Assembly (NCBI GenBank): GCA_014155875.1
Contig: JACEFZ010017425.1
Coordinates: 1,182,501 to 1,246,500 of the forward strand
Length of the DNA: 64,000 bases
Origin: Cepaea nemoralis
Lineage: Eukaryota; Mollusca; Gastropoda; Stylommatophora; Helicidae
Direction: 5' to 3'
The first letter of the stretch is position 1; every line of letters starts with the position of its first letter. Of this stretch, positions 1-11,628 are shown one piece after another. A model generated the notes under the pieces. The model was given only the letters and a program-made list of their open reading frames with translations. It was not told the DNA's origin and made no database searches. The translations under genes were made by a program, and so were the position numbers.

Positions 1-25
1 TACAGAACGCAACACAGCTAGCTAG

Positions 26-499
26 GTGTACCTGACTCGTTATGGTGACATTGTTAGACCAGTGGGAAATGGCGTCAAGGCCGTTTTTGTCTCATCCTAC
101 AGAGGAATGACTAAGTTACACATCCGTCGATTCTTTGGTGAATCTGAGAACAGATTTCCTGCCCCCTTGGGCATGACATTTACTCGTCAAGAATATGAAC
201 AACTGATAGCTCTGCATCGTGAGATCCTAAAAGACTTTGATAGACTCAGCCGCCAACCTATTCAAGTCAGTAAACAAGACACTAACCGAAGAAAGAAAGT
301 CCAAGTCAAAAAGGGCACTAAACGAAGACACCAAAGTCAAAAGACTCTACCCAAGCAGATGTGTGATCAATCCCAGATGTATGATGTACCGCATATGTGT
401 GACCAACCCCAGATGTGTGACCAAACCCAGATGTGTATCCGACAGTCAGATGTGTGTTCACCAAGTTCAGATGACACCCAACAGGAGACAATTTTGTGA
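26..499 (+). CDS. PC4/p15-like transcriptional coactivator domain protein of a Polinton-like element (5' incomplete)
   Basis: The first ~65 residues resemble the PC4 (p15) single-stranded-DNA-binding domain: a short strand pair, then GMTKLHIRRFF, an acidic loop, PLGMTFTRQEYEQL and a closing helix. In the family this fold binds ssDNA and acts in transcription; small PC4-like ORFs are also carried by some large DNA transposons and DNA viruses of invertebrates. The C-terminal half is Lys/Arg-rich and ends in a short degenerate repeat built on CDQxQM (about 355-460). The open frame begins after a TAG at 23-25 and its first codon is GTG. The first ATG (about 108) lies inside the domain, so the real start or an upstream exon probably lies outside the window. 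AATAAA-type signals follow at about 500 and 527. It converges on the polymerase pseudogene at 1043-4761. The domain call is by eye and moderate. Confidence 0.55.
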   Translation: MYLTRYGDIVRPVGNGVKAVFVSSYRGMTKLHIRRFFGESENRFPAPLGMTFTRQEYEQLIALHREILKDFDRLSRQPIQVSKQDTNRRKKVQVKKGTKRRHQSQKTLPKQMCDQSQMYDVPHMCDQPQMCDQTQMCIRQSDVCSPSSDDTQQETIL

Positions 500-1042
500 A
501 TAAACAATATGTATAAAGCTTTGAAAATAAAACATGAAGAAAAAAGAAAATGTGTGTTATCTTGGTTTGTTTCTATGTTGTGTTTCTGTGCTGCCACTGG
601 CAGCTCATTTTGTTCTTTTTTCCATAGTATATTCCACAGCTACAATGAACATGAAGAAACATCCTCGCGTACCATGAAAGACGATAACATGACAGCCAGA
701 AAGATGACAACACGAATAAACAAGAAAGACGAGAAAAACCAAAGGAAAACCATGTCAAGCATTCCACTGAATAAACCAACAAAACAAATATTTTTCGTTT
801 CATAACTTTTATTTTTCCATTAAAACAGCGTTTGCATAATATTCAATATTTTGTCAATAGCACTCAATGACAACATGTGACTTTACACGACACATAAAGT
901 CTTTTATTTTTCAATGATATAGACACAAGGAAAGCATACACACATTGAGTCTTTTATTTTCACAGTACACCACAATCATAATAGAACAGAAGTAGAAAAA
1001 TGTAGTGGGAAAAGTGGAAAAGGCGTATTTACATATTTACAC
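500..1042. other. AT-rich spacer between convergent Polinton-like genes
   Basis: This stretch separates the PC4-like ORF (+) from the polymerase gene (-). It has polyadenylation-like AATAAA/AAATAAA motifs near 500-530. It also has a low-complexity Lys/Thr/Met-rich 98-codon open frame (509-805, +) with no recognisable motif, and repeated TTTTATTTTTCA-like stretches at 805-960. No gene is supported. Confidence 0.5.
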
Positions 1043-4000
1043 TTATATATCTAGGGGTGATGTGGAATAATTGTCTGCGTGTACTTTTCTTTTGATGTAG
1101 AAGTATGATAAAACCTCTCTGTGTTGATGATACGTGTACACAGAGGAATCCTGTGTCTTAAAACCTATATTTGTCCCTCGTGTCTGGGTGTCAAGTACAT
1201 TTAGAAAGACTTCTCTGTCTAGGTGCGTGTTGTGTTGTTTTGTCAGCCCTTTCGTACTGGTCTTGGTATAGTCTCCAAAGCAGTGATATGTCTTGCTGCA
1301 TAAGGAGACCATCCCCTTTCCCTCATACTCTAACTTAAATAACCCGGGGGTTCCTTTGTCGAAGACTCGCTTAGCCTCACACGCGTCGCAGGCTGGTACA
1401 ACTCCCCTACTCCTAATATATTCCCGATGATGGCTATCGCAGACCTCAGATGGGAACCAGGAGCTATAGACTCTATAGAATTCTTCATGAAGCTCCGGTC
1501 TGACGGCCTGTGCTAGGATCAGTGTGCTAAGAGCTAAGTAGAGAGAGTCTGTGTCCATCTCACACAATTGAATACCCTCCCTAGCTATATACCTATCTAA
1601 AAAGTCATAATAAAATTCTAGCATGCGCAGCTTTGCGTACTGGTACACAAAGAAGCCTATTTGCTGGGGTAGATCCCATAAGGTGGTCTTTTTCAGAGAC
1701 TCTACCTCAAAGACATCATCTGACAATATGGTCATCTTCTTAAACAGAGGTTGATTCACCAACTTTGATGTACCAGCGCCGCGACAATATGAAACATTGG
1801 TGTGCTTGGCCTTGTTGGTTAACGTTTTGCCATAGGCTGCGTTTCCCAATAGCTTCATTGTCTCGGCCTTAATAGTATAGGCCGGATAGAGGTCACCCTC
1901 ACGTCTGGCATCAGACACCTCTTTTCCAAACCTTTCAAAACACTTCTCAGGTTTGTACTCGATGATCTAGTATATTTTGGTGACCTCTAAACCATGTGTC
2001 AGATACCATTTTAACAATAGGATCTTTTCCCCCACATAGCTACCTATTAGAGTCCGACGTGAGCCGTTCAACAGCTTATGGGTCTCAGCATACTTCTTCA
2101 TGAGTTCTCCAATGTCGGCTCTAGACACATCAGTGTTTTTAAAGATGGGTGTCATCTCTGAAAATACCTCTTTATACTCGTCTCGTACGTGGATGTCACA
2201 CTCTAATAACCCAAACAAAGTCTCGTTTTTAACAGCCTTTATGATCTTTTTATGGTCTATGGCCTCGTACCGATGCCAGGGTGCGACATATAAGAATGTG
2301 GCTTTTATGAATGTCTTAATGGCGCTATTAGTCTTTTTAAGACTCTGCCACTCACATTCCCACATCTCCACGACCGTAATGTTAACCTCTTCTTTCAAGT
2401 AATCACGAATTTCAACCGTGTTGGCATATAGTTCTGCCAAGGGATTCTGACTCACCGGGTTAACATCATGACCACGGGTCAGCACACAGTTTTCATGCCC
2501 GTGGAATAAGCACCCGTGAAACTGGTAGACGGTTCGATCCTTTTTGTCCCATCCATCAACTCTGATGTGTCTTTCTCCTAGGGACATCTCCCGCCCATTA
2601 AACTGGGATTTTTGTTCTATACCTAGAGAATGTCCAATCCACGTCAACCACTCTCTGCACTGGACAATATAAACTCTGGTTTTATGGGGCTTGAACCCAT
2701 CTTCTGCATTTCGTATCACATGAAAACCCGTGGGCATGTTTCTGTGTCAAAGCCCACAGGTATAGGGCATTGGCATCGTATCCTTTCACACTCTGAACTG
2801 GCTTACCCCCTCGAATCCTAGTCTTACCTACCTCATGATATCTATGATATATGATCGAGAGGCCCCCTACAATATTTTGTCTAATTTTGGTGTGCAGATC
2901 ACTCTCCTTATTGGAACACAGGGTAAAGTAGTTGTTTTTAGGTATGGTTTTAAACAAATACCTAAGAGTCACCCCGGGGACAGATATGGCATCCTTGAAT
3001 ATATCTACAACTTACCCTTTGTACAATTCAACTTGCCCCAATAAATGGTTTTACGTCCTTATTGTTGTACCAGCGCAAAAAGTCTGCCAGTGTGGACATA
3101 TTGGTTCTCGCTCCATACTCGTTGGCATTCATCATATTCAGCAACTGAAATATTAGTGTTTTTCAGTTGCGAATGAAATGCCTCGTGTGGAGGCAAGCGA
3201 GTCTCCTCTAGTCTACCCAAGGAGGTGATATACTCATAGCAAAACACCCCCTTCATCTCTTTGATGTCTAAATATTTGGAATAACTAAACCCCGGGGCTA
3301 AGTAGTTTACAATTTCTTGAAATCTAAGCTTTTTGGTGGATATGGCCATTAAATTATTGTTCCTTTTCACTAAATAGTTAAAAGGGTCATCAGTGGCAGA
3401 GATGAAGGACTCTATCAGATAAGGTTTCACTAAGTTAATGTTATACCGACCTGAGTTTAACCCCAGCACCGGCATCTCGCGAAGGTACTCGTCTAGCCTA
3501 GCCACTAGTTTGTGCTCATTTATAGCCTCTAAGGCTATATCCAATCATGCTCTTTCCGTAATTCGGCATACGCTGCATCAGCGATTTGAGTCAGATAGTC
3601 AACCATCTTCCCCACCAAGTCCTGAGGATCACCCGCTGTGATGTGGCAGACGTGGTCCTTGAACCCAGGGACATTAGAGGCTATCGACCAGCTAAGGGGA
3701 ACATGTTTTCCTAAGAATTTGGTGGACTTGGTTTCACTTGGTAAATTGAATTTCACAAAGTAAGCCTCATAATCATAGGCCGCTCTATGATGGCTTCCCA
3801 TAAGTCTCTGTCACGGAGTATACACCGCCTTTATAACTGTTCACAGTTATCCCTCCATTGCAGGTCCGAGAATGAATATCCATATCCCGAAAAACATTCC
3901 ACAATTTCCCACACTCACTACACCCGAATGACTTGGCTACTCTATCAAAATTATTAATGTACATGAAATGATCCTTGTACAGTAATACCCGCAAAATTTT

Positions 4001-4761
4001 AGTATGTTTCCCACTACTGTGAAGTTTGGGGAACCAAGGCCTGGGTCTTCTTCTCCTTCTTCGTTCATCCGGAGTTTTTTTTTTCGGATGTGATTGCGTT
4101 GTGCCTGTTTACAGCAGAGCTGCGTTCTTGCGCCGTTAGGCCGACACATCCGACTTCTGCGGGCATTTGTTGACCGGGTTAACCTTCCCGGGGAGGCTTG
4201 GGTCTCATTGAACTCAAAAATATCTACTTTTACCCCAAAACAATTCTCTATTGCCGGTGTGTCAATAAGCCTAACCCCAGCGAAACTGTCTAACGTATCG
4301 AACTTGTGATATTTCTGCCACTGGTTAGCTAGACGCATTGTATTTTTCCTAAGATCTTTCACAGGTTTTCCGCTGAATACCGCCAGACATCGGAAAAAGC
4401 AGAACATGTCAGTGTATGGCTTGTTGTGTGAGTCATGCTGTAAAATATTGATACCTCTATTATGTCTTATGTGGGCGGGTAAGTCCTCTAAGCAGCAACC
4501 TATTGGGTGCTCATTTATATGATATATATAAAAACTAATCGCGGGGATTGTCTCTACCATGTACTTAGTGTCAGGTCGGTTATGTAGGGCGTAGTTAAAC
4601 ATGTCACTGTCCTGAACTATTTCTATAAAATCGTCAAAGTCTTTTTCGTGGTTAACTAGGTGGGGGATGTCGAGTTGGCATGCATTGTTCGATGAAGATT
4701 GGAACAATCTAAGTTTTCTTGTCTCCTTATGACGTAAGATCATGTGATGTGAATAATTCAC
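1043..4761 (-). pseudogene. polB: Protein-primed family-B DNA polymerase pseudogene (Polinton/Maverick-like)
   Basis: Read on the minus strand, fragments at 4761-3937, 3994-3785, 3801-3535, 3544-3059, 2972-2682, 2737-1967 and 1918-1043 follow the order of a family-B polymerase of the Polinton/adintovirus type. Recognisable parts are a Cys/His finger-like segment (CSECGKLWNVFRDMDIH, ~3870-3920), an exonuclease/TP-linked region, the KLLGNAAYGKT motif of the palm (~1830-1860) and the catalytic DTDS (1544-1555). In autonomous elements the enzyme replicates the element's linear DNA from a protein primer. The copy is dead: the fragments change frame at least five times (breaks near 3990, 3800, 3540, 3000 and 2700), and an in-frame TAG at 1967-1969 separates two fragments that share one frame. 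Some breaks could be introns, but none shows a convincing GT-AG pair. It lies immediately downstream of the C2H2-finger fragments, which are probably its N-terminus. Confidence 0.8.
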
Positions 4762-4813
4762 CTTAAATCGACATGTCTGACTAGTAAATATTGGTCTTAA
4801 TGTCTCGGTCCAG

Positions 4814-5375
4814 TCAATTGGTTATGTTGAGTCTGGTCGATGAAAAAATTGTAGGTCGATACGTATTTGTGGATGTTCTGATGTGTCCTAAGGTAGGGCC
4901 AGAGTCTCTATATTTCTGCTGAACTTCCTCGTCACGAATGATGTCTACAGTCTTTAGTTCCTCATCTACTTCGTTAACTACGATGGCTTCCTCAGTTTCC
5001 ACGTGATCAAGTTTAGGTTTTTTTAGTTGATTGTGTGTCTGTTGGTGTTTTTCTGTTACGTGATGTAGTGCCTGATGTTGATGGTGTAGTGTTTGATACT
5101 GTAATATGTGATGTTGAGGATGATGGTTGCTGATGTGCTTTCACATGTTGTTTTAGGTTGTCTTTCCTATTGTATAAGTTGTCACAGATGTGGCATGTGT
5201 GCATTGTGGTAGTGTGTACTGTCTTAATGTGACGAGTAAGATTGGAATTGTCTGTAAAGTTCTTAGCGCAGATAGGACAGAGAAAGACAGATTTCTGAAT
5301 AGAAGCCATAGTAGACCAAAGATTAGGTACTTGAGGATAGTGATGAGACAATAAAAGCTGTGATAGATATAGCAA
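4814..5375 (-). pseudogene. C2H2 zinc-finger N-terminal segment of the polymerase gene
   Basis: The minus-strand frame 5375-5013 encodes two classical C2H2 fingers: CPICAKNFTDNSNLTRHIKTVH, then CHICDNLYNRKDNLKQHVKAH. A Ser/Thr-rich linker follows. The likely start is the MASIQKS methionine about 20 codons into the frame, because the residues before it are hydrophobic and do not resemble a finger protein. A second short frame (5002-4814) carries an acidic linker and points into the polymerase fragments without a convincing gap. Many invertebrate genomic polB ORFs carry N-terminal C2H2 fingers, so this is most simply the 5' end of the same gene, shifted out of frame. A separate small zinc-finger protein is the alternative. 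Confidence 0.55.
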
Positions 5376-6134
5376 TAGAGCACTTCCGATCGTCTTCAGT
5401 ATTGTCGGGTTTCTGGCAGAATATACAATAGTAGACTTGTCAGCATTATTTCTTGCGTATTATATGACGTGTTGTGTGTGGTGCTCCAACGATTACAATG
5501 AGCAATATCTTCTCTTACACGTATATGTATGGGACGTCAAAAAGCTGTGGAGAAAAGATATTTAACAAAAACAGGTTACATCCCCTATATTGATTATATG
5601 GTTATATACAATTATTTCACTAAGACGTACCAAAAATTTGGAATGTCACATGACCTCTAATACTATTATTGAGGGATTATTTCATACTTTTGCTCCTAGA
5701 GTCTTTATATAATAACATATGACTTCGATGTAGTGGCACCAGATTTCTACCTTAGTTAAGACAGTGCATACCACTTATGACCCATAACACTATTTGTATT
5801 ATAGAACATTTAAATAATATAATATGACGTCAGTGTTGGCACCGGATTTCCTAGTTAGTTAGCGCCTGCTGTATTACTTATGATCCATAACACAGAGCAC
5901 TGAGAGAATGATAGCATACATACCTCGTATGGTTGACTTTTCGTTGTAAACACCTCTCAATTGACCACCTCTTTTGTCTGTTGTAGATCGTGTGACTCTG
6001 TAGAAGGAATTATAGGAGGCATATAACACATACAGTGTAAATTACACAGAATATGACACAAATGGCTGATATACACAAAACCTGGGAGGTAGGACATAGA
6101 GGAGGTAGTCAGATAGCAAGATAGTAAAGGAGGC
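5376..6134. other. Non-coding DNA with a ~103-bp-spaced imperfect duplication
   Basis: No gene is seen. A block beginning ATATGACTTCGATGTAG near 5718 recurs about 103 bp later as ATATGACGTCAGTG near 5821. Both are followed by GGCACC(A/G)GATTTC and by TTATGA(C/T)CCATAACAC. This may be part of the terminus of the adjacent Polinton-like element, but no inverted partner was found in the window. Confidence 0.4.
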
Positions 6135-7310
6135 AACACACACACACACACACACACACACCAACGCTAGAGAGGATGATGGTTTTCATGTCTCCGCTTT
6201 ACACCAGTGGTAGACGCCAATATGATGATGGTGGTGAATGATGATGATACAGTGTTAGATTTTTACCTTATGAGCAGTCCTTCCTTTGGTTCTTCTGGTG
6301 GTGTCTTCGACACGTTCGCTTCCACTGTCCCTCGGTTTTAGCAGTTTCAAACTGTAATAACAAGCGAAAGAGACACGTGAGCCTACAATGGTGACCGCTT
6401 ACAATACAAATACTATAAATGCTAGAGCTATTGTCATACACACCAGCGATTGAATTGGTAGCCTGGCGCCTGACCTATACCTCTTCCTCTCTGTCTCTCT
6501 ACTCCACTCTCTTCCTCTGCCTGTCTGTCTCCCTCTCTCACTCACACACACACACCATCACACCACCACAAGAGAGGATGATGGTTTTCATGTCTCCACT
6601 TTATACCAGTGGTAGACACCAATATGATGATGATGGTGAATGATGATGATACAGTGTTAGATGTACCTTATGAGCAGTCCTTCCTTTGGTATTTCTGGTG
6701 TTGTCTTCACCGCGGTCGCTTTTACTTTCCTTCGGTTTTAGCCATTTCACTCTGTAATAACAAGCAAAAGAGACACGTGAGCCTACAATGATGATCGCTT
6801 ACAAATACATCACTATAAATGGGAGAGCTATTAGACACAAAACCATAAGGCAACCAACAGCGCTCGATTTGGTAGAAGTCCGCCTGACCTATACCTCTAC
6901 CTCTCTGTCTCTCTACTCCACTCTCTTCCTCTGCCTGTCAGTCTCCCTCACACACACACACACACACCAACACACACACACACACACCATCACACCACCG
7001 CAAGAGAGGATGATGGTTTTCATGTCTCCGCTTTACACCAGTGGTAGACGCCAATATGATGATGATGGTGAATGATGATGATACAGTGTTAGATGTACCT
7101 TATGAACAGTCCTTCCGTAGGTTTTTCTGGTGTTGTCTTCACCGCGGTCGCTTTTACTTTCCTTCGGTTTTAGCCGTTTCACTCTGTAATAACAAGCGAA
7201 AGAGACACATGAGCCTACAATGATGATCGCTTACATTACATCACTATAAATGGGAGAGCTAATAGACACAAAACCATAAGGCAACCGCCAGCGATCGATT
7301 TGGTAGCCTG
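6135..7310. repeat. Three tandem copies of a ~400-430-bp repeat with (CA)n tracts
   Basis: A block starting AGAGAGGATGATGGTTTTCATG begins at 6169, 6571 and 7003, giving spacings of 402 and 432 bp. Each copy contains CCAGTGGTAGACRCCAATATGATGATG, then a GATGATGATAC stretch, a GGTTTTAGC...TTCA segment, AACAAGC(G/A)AAAGAGACAC and TATAAATG(G/C)GAGAGC. A pyrimidine-rich TCTCTGTCTCTCTACTCCACTC segment and a (CA)n microsatellite (6135-6161, 6541-6553, 6951-6992) precede each block; length variation in the CA tract explains part of the unequal spacing. Short ORFs here are repeat-derived. Confidence 0.8.
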
Positions 7311-8302
7311 GCGCCTGACATGAATGTCGGGTCGTTCAGAAAACAGCTAGAAATCTTACCAAGATTTACAAGTATAGAAAGAATATTGGGTTTCCGATGC
7401 TACAGAGAGAGCTGTGGTTACCTGCGTGCACTAGTCGACACGGCACATGCTGATGATGAGTGGCAGCGCATTTGGACATACCCGCCTTCATTCAGCTGAA
7501 TTGATACCGCTATATTTTAAGGCGTTTCCGCTGGTACAGAAAGTCATGATCGCCTGTGTGCGCTAGTCGGCACGGCACATGATATGGAATAGAGAGAAAT
7601 GAGATGGTCATACGTGTGAATACTCTATGCGTGCGCCAACACACAGCGGTTTTAACTTCATAGTATTTATAGCTCCAAGTATCATGCACAGTAAACAAGG
7701 AAACAAAGAAAAAACAAACAAATAAATACAATAACAGAACATCATTATCAAAACCAACCATATTCTCTATTCTTTCTACAGCTGTACCTAACCAGCAGTA
7801 CATGGTGCAAACATTCCCTCGGTTGACCGCCGGCTATAATCTAATTACCGATCAGTGGGGCGCTCCCCGCTCAGTACACGTTGCAAGCCTTCCTCGCTTG
7901 ACCGCTGATCTATAAGCTGATAAGCAACCAGTTGTGGAGCGACCACGGGTAGAGAAACGTAGATTTCTAAAGGCGAATACGGGGTGCTCAGTGATGCGAG
8001 GCGAGAGGCTACCTGCGGCGTGTGTTTATCAGTAATTAACATCAGGTTTGGTCAGGTCACGTTGTATACAGAAAACAGCGGTTCTAAAAATTCAGAAAAG
8101 ACGTTTAGCTGTTTACAAAATAAGAAGGAAGTTTATGTATATTGAAGCAGCGGGTGAGGCCCATATATAAGAAATTTGTTGGATGACGTAGCCACGTGAG
8201 ATATATGGTGCTCGAGTCGAATAGCAGCATGGTGGTTGGGACACATTAAAAATTTTATACTTACATCTTCTCTCTATCTCTCTGGCGGGCGGGATGAATA
8301 TC
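7311..8302. other. Non-coding DNA with short local duplications
   Basis: No gene is recognised. A ~40-bp segment (GCACTAGTCGACACGGCACATG near 7427, GCGCTAGTCGGCACGGCACATG near 7560) occurs twice about 130 bp apart. A TTGACCGC...GATCAGTGGGGCG segment (~7823-7863) has a diverged copy at ~7899-7942. Confidence 0.4.
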
Positions 8303-8335
8303 TTCTCTCTCTCTCTCTCTCTCGCTCTCTCTCTC
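8303..8335. repeat. (CT)n microsatellite
   Basis: Nearly pure CT dinucleotide run with one G interruption. Confidence 0.9.
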
Positions 8336-8696
8336 CGGTGGGTTATGCATTGTATAGGATGCTTCTGTCTCTCCGGCGGGTTGTAAACGTCTCGAGGATG
8401 CTTCTCTTCAAGGGTCAGCAATAGAATGAGACTTAAGCCATGGCGTATGGCTGTTTTATAGCACCAAGTCACGTGATTTGGCTATAGCCATGACCAGTTT
8501 AATCCAGTTTACGTTAGTTTATAGCTAGATAGACAACTGCTGACATGGCTGTTTTACTACGACACCACGCTGTAGAATGCGGCCATATCGTGTTCAGACA
8601 TGTTTTCCGTGCTGACTCATGGTTGACCGGGCACGCTAGCTACGATGTCAAGGTCGGGTATAGCGGTTCTAAAGTTACTGAGGCGTGTGCGAAGTC

Positions 8697-8700
<4 letters not shown>

Positions 8701-8766
<66 letters not shown>
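8701..8766. repeat. (GA)n microsatellite
   Basis: About 33 perfect GA units. It creates spurious Arg-Glu and Leu-Ser open frames on the two strands. Confidence 0.95.
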
Positions 8767-8770
<4 letters not shown>

Positions 8771-9819
8771 TAATGAAAGATAGAAATAAATAAATAAAGA
8801 AAGTAAACAGATAAAGAGAATAAAAATGAGAAAATAAAATGATAACACACAGGGCCTCTTGATATATTTTAAGATTCCCTGATAAAAACTAGACTTTTTA
8901 TCACTCGAGAGTAATTCACATGTTTGACCTTTACCTGTTGTATTTGTTATGGTGCAAGGAAGGGGAGATAATGCTGTTTATTAAGGGACGTTATTTTGCG
9001 GTGTTTATATTACATAATTTTATGATTATCTCGGGAAGTTATGGCTTATTTTAAATGAGGATTAGAGATTTATATTGACGTAACTATTCTCCAATATACA
9101 TACAAGAAATTTAGGTGTTTAATTAAGTTTTAGGGTTAATTTTTTAATAAAATTGCTTGCCTGGCTAGTATATTTTTAAACCAGATTTCCACCAAGCGCT
9201 TAATGTTGATACATGGGGTACGGAAACATGTCGAATTAGCATACTGAGCCGTGCAAAAAGTTTATTCATGCAATCCAACAATGGATACTCGAGTTAGCTC
9301 GAGAGATGGAATAAAGCATTTTCTGTCAAATTGACTTCGGTCTCCTCATCGAAGGAGGTGATCAATATGACTGGGGTTCGATCACCCACCTCTGCGGTGC
9401 CTTGGGTCGCCTCGGTTCGGGTCGGATCGGTTCGGTTCGCGCCGATGTCCGGTCCGGGTGACGACGTCCGGTTCGGTTCGCGTCACCGCCGCCGCCGCCA
9501 CCACCCCACCCCTAGACCGGAAGCGACAACCGGAAGTGACCCAAGAAAATAACCGCCAATTTTTGAAAAAATGCGGTCGGAAAAGGACTCAGTTTGGTGA
9601 CGTCAGAGCGTAGGATCATGACTTTTGTATAGTAAAATATGACGTCGCCACGAAGGACTAAAGTCCTAAAATGCTACCTCATTTGCGTGTCTCCTACTAC
9701 TAATGAAAAGCAACTTATGCAATAAGTCACTATCATTTAATGTAAGAAAGAGTACTGAAATGTTGCATACAACCTGTTTTGCTGTATGACATGAATCTTG
9801 CAACGGTAAAGAAGTGTTT
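8767..9819. other. AT-rich non-coding DNA with a short GC/CpG-rich island
   Basis: The stretch is mostly AT-rich with no gene. The exception is about 9390-9545, which is strongly GC- and CpG-rich and built from short TCGGTTCGG-like repeats followed by CCGCCGCCGCCACC. The contrast in composition is abrupt. A 73-codon open frame over it (9331-9552) has no recognisable motif. Confidence 0.45.
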
Positions 9820-10040
9820 GGAAGCAACAGAGATAAGATTTTTCAGAATACCTTGGACTGCCAGAGTGACTAGCAATGACTATCTGGAAGAGGCTAATGA
9901 AAGTAGATAATTACATACAGCTGTAAGAAACAGGCAGTGTCCACTGCACGCGTGATGACAAGAGTGGCATTTGAAAACATTGTGACGACTGGAAAGATCA
10001 CTGGGAAAAGAAGCAGATATAGACCAAGGAAATTATGCTG
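9820..10040 (+). mobile_element. Decayed RTE-like LINE 3' end
   Basis: The sequence matches, at decayed identity, the 3' coding end of the LINE copies at 43125-43410 and 48780-49095. Shared parts are a GGCTAATGAAA...ACA segment, the GTGACGACTGGAAAGATCACTG motif (encoding VTTGKITGKR) and ATTATGCTGGATGATAATG. The catalytic domains are absent, so this is a 5'-truncated relic. Confidence 0.55.
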
Positions 10041-10045
10041 GATGA

Positions 10046-10545
10046 TAATGTCACATAGTTTGTGACAAGACTGTGTACATACACGAGTCTATCATAGTTT
10101 CTGACATGACTGTCAAAATACAAGGATATCACACAGTTTATGATTTGACTGTCTACATACAAGGGTATCACATAATTTATTACATGACTGCATACAAGAA
10201 TCTGTCATAGTTGTGATATGACTGTCTACATTCAAGAATATTATATAAATTGTGACATGGCTATAGAGCCTACAAGAGTGTATCATAGACTGTGACATGA
10301 TTGTCTTCAAACAGATATGTAGTGTAGTTTGTTACATGACTGTTTACATTCTAGAGTGAAATCTAGTTTGTGAAATGACTGCCTACATTGGAGAATAGTA
10401 TAGATTGTGACATGACTGTCTACATACAAGAGTGTAGTCTAGTTTGTGACATGCCTGTCTACACATGAATGAAGTCTAGTTTGTGATATGACTGCCTACA
10501 TACAAGACTGGAGTCTAATTTGTGACATGGCTGCTTGCATGCAAG
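10046..10545. repeat. ~39-bp minisatellite, about 12-13 imperfect copies
   Basis: The consensus is close to TAGTTTGTGACATGACTG followed by TCTACATACAAGAGTGTATCA. Unit starts near 10056, 10095, 10134, 10173, 10208 and 10246 give a period of 35-39 bp, continuing with drift to about 10545. The array begins directly at the GATGATAATG tail of the LINE relic on its left. Confidence 0.8.
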
Positions 10546-11620
10546 GAAATGAAGAACACTCAGTATCCTCTGCTTGTAGACGGTAATACTTTAATAATGC
10601 CGATGCTTTTTTATACATTGATTGGTAGTGTAGAATGGGACATTTGGACATCGGGACAGAAGTGGATTTCAGATGACACAAGAGAAATACGTGACACACC
10701 AGATTCCAATGCATCACACCCAACTGATGCCTTTATCAATTTGAAGGATCATGTGCATAGTGATGCTTGATCGTGGTACATTAGGTGAAAAGGACTACGC
10801 TTATTATTCTTTGGCTTTGTTGAAAGTTAAGTGTTCATGAAGTATTAATAGTTTCAAACATTTTATACTGGTTAAAACGTTCACGTTCGTGCTTGCTATA
10901 AATTAAACGTACAGTCTAATTTGGAAGTGAGTAAAATCGCTTACTGAATGAATTGGAGAAATACTTTATATATGTTGTTAGTGTGGAAAGTTAATAGTAT
11001 CTGTCTTTTAATTTCATTACAGAAAATGTTAACATTTGTTGTTGTTTGTTTAATGCGTGTTTGTAAATGAGAATTAAAGGCTACATTTCTATCTATGATG
11101 AAGTCTAATGTTTTGCGATCAGTTATACTTTCAACAGCACATTTATGATACAGAGGCTAAGTGTTCTATGCCATTGAATGTGTGTAATCTTTGTCAATTC
11201 TATTGTACTAATGTTTATTTCCACTTAATTACACTGACTAATTCTTGTTCGAAAGACAACTCCAGCATATTACATGTAGTCGTGTACTTGGAAGCCTCAC
11301 AGTTCTTATGCAAACAGAATAGTTATTATTAATGTAATTATAAATGTTGTATAACCTTAACCATAACGTATAATATGTATATGCATGCCTAGCAACAAAA
11401 ATGATTGGGAGGAGGAAAAATTGTGTAGAACACCGGTCAAAATGACAAGTCATGGTACAATCAGAAAGCCCACAGCAACCGTAACTGCGGGGGTAAGGAG
11501 TCGATCACTCAAAATAAAGCAGTAGACCAATCAGAATACAGCACAGGCGGGAAAGCACGTATGCCCCACATTCAGTCATTTTCGTGTGAAGTCTCCAGAG
11601 TAAAGTTAGTTGGGTAGAAC
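10546..11620. other. No recognisable feature
   Basis: AT-rich DNA with short non-descript ORFs (for example 10522-10770 and 11108-11332). No domain, repeat or splice pattern was recognised. Confidence 0.4.
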
Positions 11621-11628
11621 GTTTAAAA

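Noticed and set aside
509..805. 98-codon ORF following the PC4-like gene
   Set aside because: Low-complexity Lys/Thr/Met-rich sequence over a polyadenylation region with no motif; not supported as a gene.
8545..8850. ORFs on both strands over the (GA)n tract
   Set aside because: Arg-Glu and Leu-Ser repeats produced by the microsatellite.
9350..9362. AAGGAGGTGATC, identical to the complement of the bacterial 16S rRNA 3' end
   Set aside because: Only 12 bases match, and the flanking sequence does not continue into rRNA. Coincidence.
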